A stretch of 64,000 nt of DNA from NCBI GenBank assembly GCA_020638365.1, contig JACKIQ010000003.1:62001-126000 (forward strand), written 5' to 3'. The position numbers and the translations under genes are program-made. Shown here piece by piece: positions 7,427-16,141 of this stretch (position 1 is the stretch's first letter; each line of letters opens with the position of its first letter). The notes under the pieces are model-generated. The model ran no database searches, was not told where the DNA came from, and worked only from the letters and a program-made list of their open reading frames with translations. The DNA is from Rhodospirillales bacterium. Lineage in GTDB: Bacteria > Pseudomonadota > Alphaproteobacteria > Micavibrionales > Micavibrionaceae.

Positions 7427-9328
7427 ATGGATACGGATTTTGACGTCATCGTTGTCGGGGGCGGGCACGCAGGTTGCGAGGCAGCGGCTGCTTCTGCGCG
7501 GATGGGAGCTAAAACCGCCCTGCTCACCCATAAGATCGAGACCATCGGGGTCATGTCCTGCAACCCGGCGATCGGGGGGTTGGGCAAAGGGCACCTGGTG
7601 CGGGAGATTGACGCGCTGGACGGGCTTATGGGCCGGGTGATCGACCGGGCGGGAATCCAGTTTCGGATGCTAAACGCCTCCAAGGGGCCGGCTGTGCGCG
7701 GGCCTCGGGCGCAGGCAGACCGCAAGCTTTACCGAACCGTTATGCAGGAGATTCTGGGCGGGGTGGAAAATCTGAGCCTCGTAGCCGGGGCTGCGGATGA
7801 TCTGATCCTTGATGCGCAGGGGGCGGTCTGCGGGTTGCGGACGCTGGAAGGGCGGGAATTTTCCTGCCGGACGGTGGTTCTGACCACCGGGACGTTCCTG
7901 CGCGGCCTGATTCACCGGGGAGAAGAGACCAGGCCCGCCGGGCGCGTGGGCGAAGAGCCGACGATCGGGCTGGCGGAGACGCTGGAGCGGCTTGGGTTCC
8001 CCCTCGGGCGGCTAAAAACCGGGACTCCGGCCCGTCTGGACGGGCGCACGATCAACTGGAGCATTCTTGAGGAACAGCCGGGGGATAACCCGCCTGTGCC
8101 TTTTTCCACATTGACGGATAAGGTCACCGTGCCGCAGATTTCCTGCTTTATGACGTATACTACAGCGGAAACCCACACGGTTATTCAAGAGAATATCCAC
8201 CGTTCGGCGATGTATTCCGGGCGGATCAAGAGCACGGGGCCGCGCTACTGCCCATCCATAGAGGATAAAATCCACCGTTTTGCCGATAAGCCACGGCACC
8301 AGATCTTTCTGGAGCCGGAGGGGCTGGACGATCCGACCGTCTATCCGAACGGGATTTCGACCTCCCTGCCCGCCGAGGTTCAGGATGCGCTGATTCACTC
8401 GATTCCGGGGCTGGAGAATGTCTCCGTCATGGAATGGGGCTATGCGATCGAATATGATTATGTCGATCCGCGGGATTTGAAAAAAACACTTGAATCTAGG
8501 CGTTTACCCGGACTTTTCCTAGCCGGACAGATCAACGGAACCACGGGGTACGAGGAGGCCGGGGCGCAGGGGCTGATGGCCGGGATCAACGCGGCGCTGC
8601 AGGCCAAGGCCGGAGCCGGGCTTGCGGCCCGGAACGGGGCTGAAACCTTCATTCTGGACCGGGCGGATGCGTATATCGGGGTTCTGATTGACGATCTGAC
8701 GACACGGGGGGCGCCGGAGCCTTACCGGATGTTTACCAGCCGGGCGGAATACCGGCTTTGGCTGCGGGCGGATAATGCCGATCAGCGCCTGACGGATAAG
8801 GGTCTGGATATCGGATGTGTCGGGCTGGAGCGTCAAAGGGCCTGGGGAGCCAAGTCTCAGGCATTGGCAGAAGGGCGGACACTGGTTAACAGTCTCCAAG
8901 CCACGCCCAATGAGCTGTCAAAACAAGGGATCAGCGTCAATCAGGACGGGATTCGCCGTTCTGCTGGTGCCTTGCTGGGGTACCCGCATGTGAAATGGGA
9001 TGATCTGGCGGATTTATGGCCCGAGATGCGCGAAATTTCACCTGCAATTCGCGAGCAGATTGAGATCGACGCGCTTTATGCGGGATATATGGACCGGCAC
9101 AGGCTGGATATCGAGGCCTATCGTAAGGACGAGGCTTTGATTTTGCCAGCGGATCTGGATTATTCGAAAGTTGGGAGCCTTTCGAACGAGGTTCGGCAGA
9201 AGCTTGAACATGTCCGGCCTTCCACCCTTGGCGAAGCGTCCCGCATTCCCGGCGTTACCCCGGCAGCCGTGATTTCGCTTCTGCGCTATGTCCGTAATAA
9301 TAAATCCGTTGGCAGTCATGCAGCCTAA
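7427..9328 (+). CDS. mnmG: tRNA uridine-5-carboxymethylaminomethyl(34) synthesis enzyme MnmG
   Basis: 633 residues, the typical length. FAD-dependent partner of MnmE in wobble-uridine modification. The N-terminal dinucleotide-binding motif VIVVGGGHAGCEAA is followed by SCNPAIGGLGKGHLVREIDAL, a hallmark of the family. RFADKPRHQIFLEPEG and NGISTSLPAEVQ follow; the NAD/FAD second site GLFLAGQINGTTGYEEAGAQ is in the middle, and the C-terminal helical domain ends with RIPGVTPAAVISLLRYV. The gene begins 49 bp after mnmE, in the same operon, and its 3' end overlaps the start of rsmG by 11 bp. Confidence 0.98.
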   Translation: MDTDFDVIVVGGGHAGCEAAAASARMGAKTALLTHKIETIGVMSCNPAIGGLGKGHLVREIDALDGLMGRVIDRAGIQFRMLNASKGPAVRGPRAQADRKLYRTVMQEILGGVENLSLVAGAADDLILDAQGAVCGLRTLEGREFSCRTVVLTTGTFLRGLIHRGEETRPAGRVGEEPTIGLAETLERLGFPLGRLKTGTPARLDGRTINWSILEEQPGDNPPVPFSTLTDKVTVPQISCFMTYTTAETHTVIQENIHRSAMYSGRIKSTGPRYCPSIEDKIHRFADKPRHQIFLEPEGLDDPTVYPNGISTSLPAEVQDALIHSIPGLENVSVMEWGYAIEYDYVDPRDLKKTLESRRLPGLFLAGQINGTTGYEEAGAQGLMAGINAALQAKAGAGLAARNGAETFILDRADAYIGVLIDDLTTRGAPEPYRMFTSRAEYRLWLRADNADQRLTDKGLDIGCVGLERQRAWGAKSQALAEGRTLVNSLQATPNELSKQGISVNQDGIRRSAGALLGYPHVKWDDLADLWPEMREISPAIREQIEIDALYAGYMDRHRLDIEAYRKDEALILPADLDYSKVGSLSNEVRQKLEHVRPSTLGEASRIPGVTPAAVISLLRYVRNNKSVGSHAA

Positions 9329-9950
9329 GGATTTTGGCGCTGACGAATTCCGAGGGGCGCTTAATTTGACGCCGGAGCGTTTTGAGCGATTCGCCATTTA
9401 CCATGGTCTGCTGGTCAAGTGGCAACAAAAAATCAATCTAATCAGCAGCAACACTCTTGAAGACGTCTGGTTTCGACATTTCTATGATTCAGCGCAGATT
9501 TTGCAGTATTTTCCGAATGATGCGCGTGTTATTGCCGATCTTGGTTCAGGTGCTGGGTTTCCGGGCATGGTTTTGAAGATTTTGAACCCTGAGCTTAATA
9601 TGAACCTGGTCGAATCGGATGAGCGTAAATGTCTTTTCCTGCGTACTGTTTCACGTGAAACAGGTTTACACGTTTCGATTCATAATGAGCGCATCGAACG
9701 AGTCAGCGATTCATTTGTTCCCGATGTCGTTACGGCACGGGCCTTGTCCGCGCTGCACCGGCTGATTGAATTCTCGTCCGTATGGAATCGAAAAAACAAA
9801 AAGCTCCAACTGATTCTTCTTAAAGGCGAAACAGCCGATCAGGAGGTTGGCGAGGCTCGGAAGATTTTTGATTTCAAGGTCGATTCGTATCCCAGTGCGA
9901 CCCGCTCTTCTGCAAGGGTGCTTAGAGTCAGCGAAGTGGGATGTGCATAA
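9318..9950 (+). CDS. rsmG: 16S rRNA (guanine527-N7)-methyltransferase RsmG
   Basis: 210 residues from the ATG at 9318, which overlaps the mnmG stop; an upstream in-frame start at 9288 would lie deeper inside mnmG and is less likely. RsmG methylates G527 of 16S rRNA using SAM. The SAM-binding loop IADLGSGAGFPG is clear, as are the preceding HFYDSAQILQYF and the following NLVESDERKCLFLRTV, then DVVTARALSALHRLI. Fourth gene of the DUF6489-mnmE-mnmG-rsmG run. A second parS site (9647-9662) lies within it and is read as VSRET. The codon use seems less GC-rich than mnmG's. Confidence 0.96.
   Translation: MQPKDFGADEFRGALNLTPERFERFAIYHGLLVKWQQKINLISSNTLEDVWFRHFYDSAQILQYFPNDARVIADLGSGAGFPGMVLKILNPELNMNLVESDERKCLFLRTVSRETGLHVSIHNERIERVSDSFVPDVVTARALSALHRLIEFSSVWNRKNKKLQLILLKGETADQEVGEARKIFDFKVDSYPSATRSSARVLRVSEVGCA
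9647..9662. promoter_or_regulatory. parS centromere site 2 (inside rsmG)
   Basis: TGTTTCACGTGAAACA, a perfect 16-base palindrome that equals the full consensus parS. It lies 410 bp upstream of parA and 3.4 kb from site 1. ParB encoded at 10884 is the expected ligand and would load and spread from here. Confidence 0.94.
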
Positions 9951-10071
9951 GGGTTTTTAAGATTGCAGGTTAACTTGCGCTTTTTTACGGTTTGTCGCAT
10001 GATGGGGTTCTCAAGCGATTCTTTGTTTTGTCCCTTTCATTCGTTCCGATTTCAGTTTAAGTCTTTTAGCT

Positions 10072-10881
10072 ATGCGTGAATCTTCTGCCTCTATTCCCCG
10101 GCTTCTAGCGGTTGCCAATCAGAAAGGCGGTGTCGGCAAGACGACAACCGCAATTAATCTTTCGACGGCGTTGTGTGCAGTCGGCAAGAAGGTCCTATTG
10201 ATTGACCTTGATCCGCAAGGAAATGCCACAACCGGGCTTGGGATCAAGCGCGGTGATATTCAGAGGAGTATTTACGATGTCTTGTTCGATGATGCCGAGG
10301 TCGAGGATGTCGCCAAGCGTACTCGCGTGCGCGGGCTTTGGGTTGTTCCCTCTTCCATTCATCTGGCCGGTGCCGAGATTGAGCTTGTGACGGCTCCTTA
10401 CCGCGAGTTCAGGCTCAAGAATGCCCTGCGTAAGGATCTGCCGTATGATTATGTGATCGTCGATTGTCCGCCTTCACTGAATTTGTTGACTTTGAACGCT
10501 TTTGTTGCGGTCGAGTCGCTGATAGTGCCTTTGCAGTGCGAGTTTTATGCGCTTGAGGGGTTGAGTCACCTGACCAAGACCATTCGCCGGGTCCGTAAAT
10601 CCCTGAATCACGATCTGGATATTCAGGGTATTGTGCTCACGATGGTCGACCGCCGTAACAAGCTGTCGCGGCAGGTTATGGAGGATGTGCGCAAATTTTT
10701 CGGTGATAAGGTCTATGAAACCACTATTCCCCGGAATGTGCGGTTGTCGGAGGCGCCTTCCTATGGTCTGCCTGCTATTATCTATGATATGAAATCTCCC
10801 GGGGCGCAGGCTTATATAAGGCTGGCCAAGGAAGTGATCGGGAGAGAGCGTGAAATTGTCGAGCAACAGAGAGTGGCCTAA
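10072..10881 (+). CDS. parA: Chromosome-partitioning ATPase ParA
   Basis: 269 residues. A Walker-type cytoskeletal ATPase that moves ParB-parS complexes over the nucleoid. The deviant Walker A KGGVGKTT is at 18-25 with the signature Lys18; DLDPQGNATTGLG is the A' motif and VIVDCPPSLNLLTLNA the Walker B region. It has no N-terminal DNA-binding extension, so it is the short chromosomal type (Soj). No evident Shine-Dalgarno sequence before the ATG at 10072; 121 bp separate it from rsmG, enough for its own promoter. parB follows 2 bp after the stop, so both are co-transcribed. Confidence 0.98.
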   Translation: MRESSASIPRLLAVANQKGGVGKTTTAINLSTALCAVGKKVLLIDLDPQGNATTGLGIKRGDIQRSIYDVLFDDAEVEDVAKRTRVRGLWVVPSSIHLAGAEIELVTAPYREFRLKNALRKDLPYDYVIVDCPPSLNLLTLNAFVAVESLIVPLQCEFYALEGLSHLTKTIRRVRKSLNHDLDIQGIVLTMVDRRNKLSRQVMEDVRKFFGDKVYETTIPRNVRLSEAPSYGLPAIIYDMKSPGAQAYIRLAKEVIGREREIVEQQRVA

Positions 10882-10883
10882 AG

Positions 10884-11828
10884 ATGAGTGAAGCAAAAAG
10901 CCGCGGATTAGGGCGCGGATTAAATGCCCTTTTTGAAGATGAAGAGGATGTTTTCGCGCCGATTATCGAGCAGGAAGCTGCCGCATCGTCAGGGCGCACG
11001 CGACAGACGGTTGGAATTGATATGGTTTCACCGGGACCGCAGCAGCCCCGCCGTCATTTTGATGCACTGGCTCTGGACGAGTTGGCGCTTTCCATACGTG
11101 AGCACGGTATCCTGCAGCCGCTTCTGGTGCGTGAAGGTTCCGGGGGCTATGAGATTATTGCCGGCGAGCGCCGCTGGCGCGCGGCGCAGATTGCACAGCT
11201 GCACGAAGTTCCTGTCATTGTGCTTGATCTGGACGATATCGAAGCGCTCAAAGTCGCTTTGATCGAGAATCTCCAGCGCGAGGATCTCGATCCGATCGAA
11301 GAGGCTGCCGGTTATCAGAGGCTTCTTGAAACTTACGGGCAGACGCAGGAAGAACTCGCGAAGTCCGTTGGCAAGAGCCGGTCACATATTGCCAATATGA
11401 TCCGGCTTCTGGCGCTACCGGAAAGTGTTCAGGCTCAGGTCAGCGGCGGGAAGCTGACGATGGGGCATGCGCGAACGCTGGTGACGTGCGATAACCCCGA
11501 TGATCTGGCGAAGAAAATTATAGAGCGTGGACTCAGTGTTCGCGAGGCCGAGAAGCTGGCCGCAGAATCTAGCGGTCGTGTTCAGAAGGAGCGCAGTCGT
11601 AAGGAATCCTCAGGCGTGACGCGTGCGGGCTCCCCGCCAGCGGGAAAAAAGGACCCGGATACGCTCGCGCTCGAAAACGACATGTCGAACATGCTGGGTA
11701 TGCGCGTTTCCATCGAGACGAGTGACGGTGCCAGCGGGTATGTGAAAATTGAATTTAAGTCTCTGGACCAGTTGGACGAGGTTTTGCATCGACTGGCCCA
11801 TTATCCGGGAAGTCGGCAGAGCGGATAA
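10884..11828 (+). CDS. parB: Chromosome-partitioning protein ParB (CTPase, parS-binding)
   Basis: 314 residues. Binds parS, uses CTP to clamp and slide on DNA, and stimulates ParA. Visible: the ParA-interacting N-terminal motif RGLGRGLNALFED, the CTP-binding segment with GERRWRA at 94-100, the ENLQREDLDPIEEA motif, and the helix-turn-helix EELAKSVGKSRSHIANMIRL that recognises the palindrome. The C-terminal dimerisation domain ends the protein. Its targets are the two sites inside mnmE and rsmG. It ends 14 bp before the stop of the convergent gene at 11843. Confidence 0.98.
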   Translation: MSEAKSRGLGRGLNALFEDEEDVFAPIIEQEAAASSGRTRQTVGIDMVSPGPQQPRRHFDALALDELALSIREHGILQPLLVREGSGGYEIIAGERRWRAAQIAQLHEVPVIVLDLDDIEALKVALIENLQREDLDPIEEAAGYQRLLETYGQTQEELAKSVGKSRSHIANMIRLLALPESVQAQVSGGKLTMGHARTLVTCDNPDDLAKKIIERGLSVREAEKLAAESSGRVQKERSRKESSGVTRAGSPPAGKKDPDTLALENDMSNMLGMRVSIETSDGASGYVKIEFKSLDQLDEVLHRLAHYPGSRQSG

Positions 11829-11842
11829 CTTTATTCCAGAAT

Positions 11843-13369
11843 TTAAGGAACGGCAGCGCCAATTTTTATCACGACATCTGATTCAGCCGCGGGCGCGTCT
11901 GGTTGCGTTTGAGGCGGCAAGGATTCTATGCTGTTCTTAATCGTGCGGTCGATGTTTCCTCTTTCGATGCCGAGCTGCCCGGTCATGCTGTCAACAAAGG
12001 TCTGTGCAATTTGTTCTTCCTGGGGGCTGTAGACCGGGGGGTCCTGCGCAAGAGTGCGTTGCACGAGATCGACGGTGTCGGACAGCGTGAGGGGGCCCAT
12101 GTACTTTAATGCAGTCTGTGACCGTCCTGCTTCTTGCAGAGGGCCCGCCGCCCTTTGCGCGTATTGCTGCGCAGTTTTTTCGTAAAAGCTGCCGATTGTC
12201 GTGTGCATGCCCAGATGGTCCGGGATAATGCCGGTCGCGAGATATTCATTCAGAACATAACCCGTGTCATGAGACGCTACTTTGTCCAGGACAGTAACAA
12301 TAGAGTTTTCACTACTTGACGCTCGGGCATCTACAAGCCTTGGCAGGGTCTGGAGCATGCTGTCGCCCATTCTGAGCGCGGCCAAGTATGGCAGCATGTC
12401 GGGGTTTACCTGACCTGAAAGCGCGTTTGCGGAGGACATATCGGATTCGGTTTCGCGCATGTTCGCGAGAATATTTTCCATTCCTGCAAGCAGGTTTTTC
12501 GTTTCGGGGGGCATCATCTCCAGGGCAGCCTTCATTTCAGGCGGCATAATTTTAGGGTCCCGGTCTTTCAAGGCGTCTATATAGTGTTCGGTTTCATGGG
12601 CCGTGACTATGGCTGCCCATTCTTCATTGGTACCGGGAGGCGGGGTTTTTGCCTCCATTAAGGCCGGGTGACGGGCATTGCTCGAGTCGGCAAAGGAGAA
12701 ATTAGAGCCGGGCAAGAAGGCTATCACGGTTTTTGTTCCCGAGGGCAATGCGGGTTCCTGACCGGGGAGAGCTCTATCTGCATTATCTCCGGCAGGTTGG
12801 ACGGGTTTATCGAGGATGTAGAACGTGTCCACGAAGTAGTTGTTGAGGAAGTTGTCGGCTGTGTTGATTGTTTCAATGGCTCGGACCTCCTGTGTGCTCA
12901 GGTTGCTTCCTGTCCGAGCGTACGAGGCTTCGATCTCTGGCATGTTTTGATCGAAATTCCGCTGAATCAAGTCGTGAAGCTCCGGGGCCGCTTCATTGAG
13001 GTTCCTCATAAACTGTTCGCTGGCTTGTATGAGGGCAGGCCGCAGGGTTTCTCTATTTTCAAGATACACAGCACGCACCGATTTATTTCTATCCCCTGCC
13101 AGGGCGTTGATTTGTGCGTCGAGGCCGTCTTTGAACAGCGTATCGTTGATATCGTCCGTGTAAATATGGGGGCCGGTTACATGACTGGCGATGCTGGGGT
13201 CGGCGCGAATCTCGCCGAGCGCTATATCAGCGGGTTTGGCGGTATACGGGTCCAGATCAATGTTAAAGTTTCCGGATTGTCGTTGAAAATTCGCGCGCAG
13301 GGATTCCGCCATCAACACGGTTTGCGCTACATTAAGCGTTTGCGATTCCAATTCCTGCGGATCTGGCAT
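11843..13369 (-). CDS. Uncharacterised 508-residue protein with an HExxH motif
   Basis: The ATG at 13369 has a strong ribosome site (aaaggaaaagaa) and is preferred over an in-frame start 16 codons upstream. No signal peptide or membrane helix. The sequence is helical and rich in Ala, Asn, Asp and Gln. At about 258-262 it reads AHETEHYIDAL, which fits the HExxH zinc-metalloprotease signature; a third zinc ligand is not obvious, so peptidase activity is a guess. Other notable stretches: PPGTNEEWAAIVTA just before the motif and a Met/Pro-rich part (PKIMPPEMKAALEMMPPE) after it. Convergent with parB and unrelated to partitioning as far as I can see. Confidence 0.6.
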   Translation of the reverse strand: MPDPQELESQTLNVAQTVLMAESLRANFQRQSGNFNIDLDPYTAKPADIALGEIRADPSIASHVTGPHIYTDDINDTLFKDGLDAQINALAGDRNKSVRAVYLENRETLRPALIQASEQFMRNLNEAAPELHDLIQRNFDQNMPEIEASYARTGSNLSTQEVRAIETINTADNFLNNYFVDTFYILDKPVQPAGDNADRALPGQEPALPSGTKTVIAFLPGSNFSFADSSNARHPALMEAKTPPPGTNEEWAAIVTAHETEHYIDALKDRDPKIMPPEMKAALEMMPPETKNLLAGMENILANMRETESDMSSANALSGQVNPDMLPYLAALRMGDSMLQTLPRLVDARASSSENSIVTVLDKVASHDTGYVLNEYLATGIIPDHLGMHTTIGSFYEKTAQQYAQRAAGPLQEAGRSQTALKYMGPLTLSDTVDLVQRTLAQDPPVYSPQEEQIAQTFVDSMTGQLGIERGNIDRTIKNSIESLPPQTQPDAPAAESDVVIKIGAAVP

Positions 13370-13483
13370 TTCTTTTCCTTTGGCACAATTATAATAATCT
13401 GGCGTTCCTTTATGCAATAAAATAGATTGATGGTGTTGTTTCTGTGTTCGTATCCGATTTATCTCCGGGGTTAAGGGCTAATT

Positions 13484-13789
13484 ATGAGTAAGGAAAAAGA
13501 ACTTATTTATCTTATTGGCGACTTTCGACGGGCCACTGTTTTTGTCGGTGAGGGGTTTCTGTTTAACCGCTCTGAGGATCCGGCGGATTTCGAGAAACCC
13601 GTTCACGATGTCGAGCTTAAAGGGCGGACGTACCGATTCTGGAACGCCGATCCGAAATTTCACAAGGATCTTGCTGCGCGCCCTAACACGTTTCTTTTTT
13701 CAGGCGACCTGAACGGAATGATGATCCAGATTGACAATGACGGGACTGTACATGCCCAGCATCTGTCTGTGCTGGAACGAGAGCCTTAG
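13484..13789 (+). CDS. Uncharacterised 101-residue protein
   Basis: No family recognised. No signal peptide or membrane segment. An N-terminal beta-like stretch (KELIYLIGDFRRATVFVGEGF) and a C-terminal half with KFHKDLAARPNTFLFSGDLN suggest a small globular domain. The start at 13484 is weakly supported: the region between 13417 and 13484 is AT-rich and no strong ribosome site is seen. It sits alone between the divergent HExxH-protein gene and the convergent hisE (15 bp). The reading frame has normal codon use for the region, which is the main reason to keep it. Confidence 0.55.
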   Translation: MSKEKELIYLIGDFRRATVFVGEGFLFNRSEDPADFEKPVHDVELKGRTYRFWNADPKFHKDLAARPNTFLFSGDLNGMMIQIDNDGTVHAQHLSVLEREP

Positions 13790-13804
13790 AGGAATAAATC
13801 CTTT

Positions 13805-14155
13805 TTATTGTTTGTTATTACGCGCGGCTTTTTCTTCATGTCCACCCGTGCCAAAACGTCTTTCCAGTTCGATCAGGATTTCTTCGGGCGGGATGTCGTA
13901 GTGGGCGAGAAGGACAAGCAGGTGGAAGGTGAGGTCGGTGGCTTCGCCAATCAGGGCTGTACGTGTGGATTGATCTTGTGCGTTTCCTGATAATTTTCTT
14001 GCTTCGTCGACGGTTTCTTTCGTTTCCTCTGCCAATTTCTCAATCATTTTTTCTATGCCCTTGTTGTACAGGGAAGAAACGTATGATTTGTCCGGCTCTG
14101 CTTTTTTACGTTCCTGCAAAATCCGGTAAAGTTCTTTAAGAATGTCCTGGCTCAT
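13805..14155 (-). CDS. hisE: Phosphoribosyl-ATP pyrophosphatase HisE
   Basis: 116 residues, the normal size for free-standing HisE. It hydrolyses phosphoribosyl-ATP to phosphoribosyl-AMP, step 2 of histidine synthesis. An all-alpha MazG-like fold is indicated by KSYVSSLYNKGIEKMIEKLA, EETKETVDEARK and EATDLTFHLLVLLAHYDIPP, with the conserved Glu and Asp metal ligands in EExxExxxE and EAxDLxxH contexts. The start overlaps the hisF stop as ATGA (14152-14155). Last gene of the minus-strand his run; hisI is not in the window. Confidence 0.95.
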   Translation of the reverse strand: MSQDILKELYRILQERKKAEPDKSYVSSLYNKGIEKMIEKLAEETKETVDEARKLSGNAQDQSTRTALIGEATDLTFHLLVLLAHYDIPPEEILIELERRFGTGGHEEKAARNNKQ

Positions 14156-14913
14156 CTTACTGGAATCCCGGCTTTTCTCATTTCATTCTTGGCCTGTTGG
14201 ATCGAGTACTCGCCAAAGTGAAAAATAGAGGCGGCCAGAACTGCGGAGGCGTGTCCTTCCTTTATTCCCTCTACCATGTGCTGGAGTGTCCCTACTCCGC
14301 CTGATGCGATCACCGGAATGCGTACGGCATCGGCGATTGTGCGCGTTAATTCAAGATCAAACCCTTTTTTTGTTCCGTCCCGGTCCATGGAGGTGAGCAG
14401 AATTTCGCCCGCGCCGTAGTCCGCCATTTTCATAGCCCATTCCACAGCGTCTATTCCTGTCGGTCTGCGCCCGCCATGCGTGTAAATTTCCCAGCCTTCA
14501 GAGCCGTCAGTGCGTGCCTTGGCATCGATAGCGACGACAATGCACTGGTTGCCGCATTTTTCTGAGGCTTCGCGAATGAAATCAGGGTTTTTTACAGCAG
14601 CGGAGTTGATCGAGATTTTATCGGCCCCGGCTTCAAGAAGCCTGCGGATATCCGAAAGGGTGCGTACACCCCCGCCAACAGTCAACGGAATAAAGACCTG
14701 TTCAGCCGTATGCCTGACAACTTCGAAAATGGTTTCACGATCGCTGCTGGTGGCTGTGATATCCAGAAAGCAGAGTTCATCAGCCCCCTGCTTGTCGTAG
14801 ATTTTGGCTTGTTCCACGGGGTCGCCCGCATCAATCAGGTCCACGAAATTTACGCCTTTGACCACTCGGCCTTCGTTTACGTCCAGACAGGGTATGATGC
14901 GGGTTTTTAACAC
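14152..14913 (-). CDS. hisF: Imidazole glycerol phosphate synthase subunit HisF
   Basis: 253 residues. Cyclase subunit that joins with HisH to make imidazole-glycerol phosphate and AICAR from PRFAR. A TIM barrel with MLKTRIIPCLDVNEGRVVKG at the N-terminus (catalytic Asp11), the second catalytic Asp in VVAIDAK, PLTVGGGVRTLSDIRRLLEA and the phosphate loops VIASGGVGT and SAVLAASIFHFGE. It follows the unknown gene at 14931 and overlaps hisE by four bases. Its glutaminase partner HisH is encoded 1.9 kb upstream in the same orientation. Confidence 0.98.
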   Translation of the reverse strand: MLKTRIIPCLDVNEGRVVKGVNFVDLIDAGDPVEQAKIYDKQGADELCFLDITATSSDRETIFEVVRHTAEQVFIPLTVGGGVRTLSDIRRLLEAGADKISINSAAVKNPDFIREASEKCGNQCIVVAIDAKARTDGSEGWEIYTHGGRRPTGIDAVEWAMKMADYGAGEILLTSMDRDGTKKGFDLELTRTIADAVRIPVIASGGVGTLQHMVEGIKEGHASAVLAASIFHFGEYSIQQAKNEMRKAGIPVR

Positions 14914-14930
14914 GGGACCTGTATGCTTTT

Positions 14931-15299
14931 TTATTGTCCTGGTGCGGGGTCATCTTCGGGATGTGTATCAGAAAAAGCATATGTTGTATAGCCTACAGCT
15001 TGTCCGTCAGGTGAGAAGATTTCCCCGACCTGCGTATGCGGGCTATCGCCGTGCATCAGGTTTCTTGTCGCGGAAACGAGTTTTGCGCGGGCGAAACTGA
15101 CCATTGATCCGGCGTCGCTGAAGATTCTTTGCGGGCCGTTCTGAGAAAACCGGACTGCGAAATTTCCGCTTTCCATCTGCGCAATGAGGTCTTCCATGAC
15201 TATGCCCATGCGCTCAATATCTTCGCGCATCAGTGCTTCCAGTTCTTCGCCCTCAATGATAAAAATTTCGGGGCCTTCATCGTTATTCTGGTCCGGCAT
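14931..15299 (-). CDS. Uncharacterised acidic protein inside the his operon
   Basis: 122 residues, no family recognised. The N-terminal third is very acidic (NNDEGPEIFIIEGEELEALM, then REDIERMG), and the C-terminus is also acidic (SDTHPEDDPAPGQ). The middle, ESGNFAVRFSQNGPQRIF, looks like a beta hairpin. No signal peptide or cysteine. It lies between hisA (70 bp upstream) and hisF (17 bp downstream) on the same strand, so it is probably co-transcribed with them. A link to histidine synthesis is only positional. Confidence 0.6.
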   Translation of the reverse strand: MPDQNNDEGPEIFIIEGEELEALMREDIERMGIVMEDLIAQMESGNFAVRFSQNGPQRIFSDAGSMVSFARAKLVSATRNLMHGDSPHTQVGEIFSPDGQAVGYTTYAFSDTHPEDDPAPGQ

Positions 15300-15369
15300 C
15301 GCTTTATTCCTTTAAACCTTCTTGTTATTTCCGTCCCCATAATGTCTATTTTCAGGGGAAAAGCCAAAT

Positions 15370-16110
15370 TTATTGCTCCTGAAATGTTTCCGGGCACAAG
15401 GCCAGTGCCTGTTCCGGGCGAATTTTCTTATCATACAGGGCTTTGCCCACGATAACACCCTGTATGCCTTCTCTTGCCGCTTCGCGGACTTTTTTGAGGT
15501 CTTCGATCGAACCGACGCCGCCGGAGGCGATAACGGGCAGGGTGGTTGCTCGGGCCAAGGCAATGGTCGAAGTCATATTCAGGCCTTCCCCGGTGCCGTC
15601 ACGGTCGATATCCGTGTAAATTATGCACGATGCCCCGGCATCCTCGAATTTCTTTGCGAGGTCTTCGGCTCTTATTGTCGAATCTTCCACCCAGCCCTCA
15701 ACAGCGACCTTTCCGTTGCGGGCATCCAGACCGATAGCGACTTGTCCGGGAAAGCGCTTGCACGCATCCTTGACCAGTTCGGGGTCACGTACGGCTACCG
15801 TTCCAAGGATAACGCGACTTATTCCCTGCGCCAGCCAGTGTTCAATCTGCGCGATTGTACGGATGCCTCCGCCAAGCTGTACAGGGATGTCCACGGCATT
15901 AACGATCGCATTTACAGCCTGTTCGTTGACGGGCTTGCCCTGAACGGCGCCGTCCAGATCAACGACATGGATCCATGAAAAGCCCGCCAGAGCCCATTCA
16001 CGCGCCTGCTGAGCCGGGCTTTCGCTATAGACAGTGTCTTTGCTCATGTCGCCCTTATATAGGCGTACACACCGCCCACCCTTCAGATCTATTGCGGGGT
16101 AGATAATCAT
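15370..16110 (-). CDS. hisA: ProFAR isomerase HisA
   Basis: 246 residues from the ATG at 16110, which gives the standard N-terminus MIIYPAIDLKGGRCVRLYKG; a longer frame starting at 16137 adds nine residues without support. It converts ProFAR to PRFAR by an Amadori rearrangement, upstream of HisF/HisH. Catalytic Asp8 lies in AIDLKGG, the second Asp in AIGLDARNGKVA; VQLGGGIRTIAQIEHWLAQG and VIASGGVGSIEDL are the phosphate-binding loops of the half-barrels. It follows the acetyltransferase gene by 31 bp in the same direction. Confidence 0.97.
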   Translation of the reverse strand: MIIYPAIDLKGGRCVRLYKGDMSKDTVYSESPAQQAREWALAGFSWIHVVDLDGAVQGKPVNEQAVNAIVNAVDIPVQLGGGIRTIAQIEHWLAQGISRVILGTVAVRDPELVKDACKRFPGQVAIGLDARNGKVAVEGWVEDSTIRAEDLAKKFEDAGASCIIYTDIDRDGTGEGLNMTSTIALARATTLPVIASGGVGSIEDLKKVREAAREGIQGVIVGKALYDKKIRPEQALALCPETFQEQ

Positions 16111-16141
16111 TGACAACGCATAGCCCGAAACAGGCACGGAC

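Noticed and set aside
6000..11900. Replication origin near parAB
   Set aside because: The parS sites suggest it is close, but no cluster of DnaA boxes or AT-rich unwinding region was found in the window.
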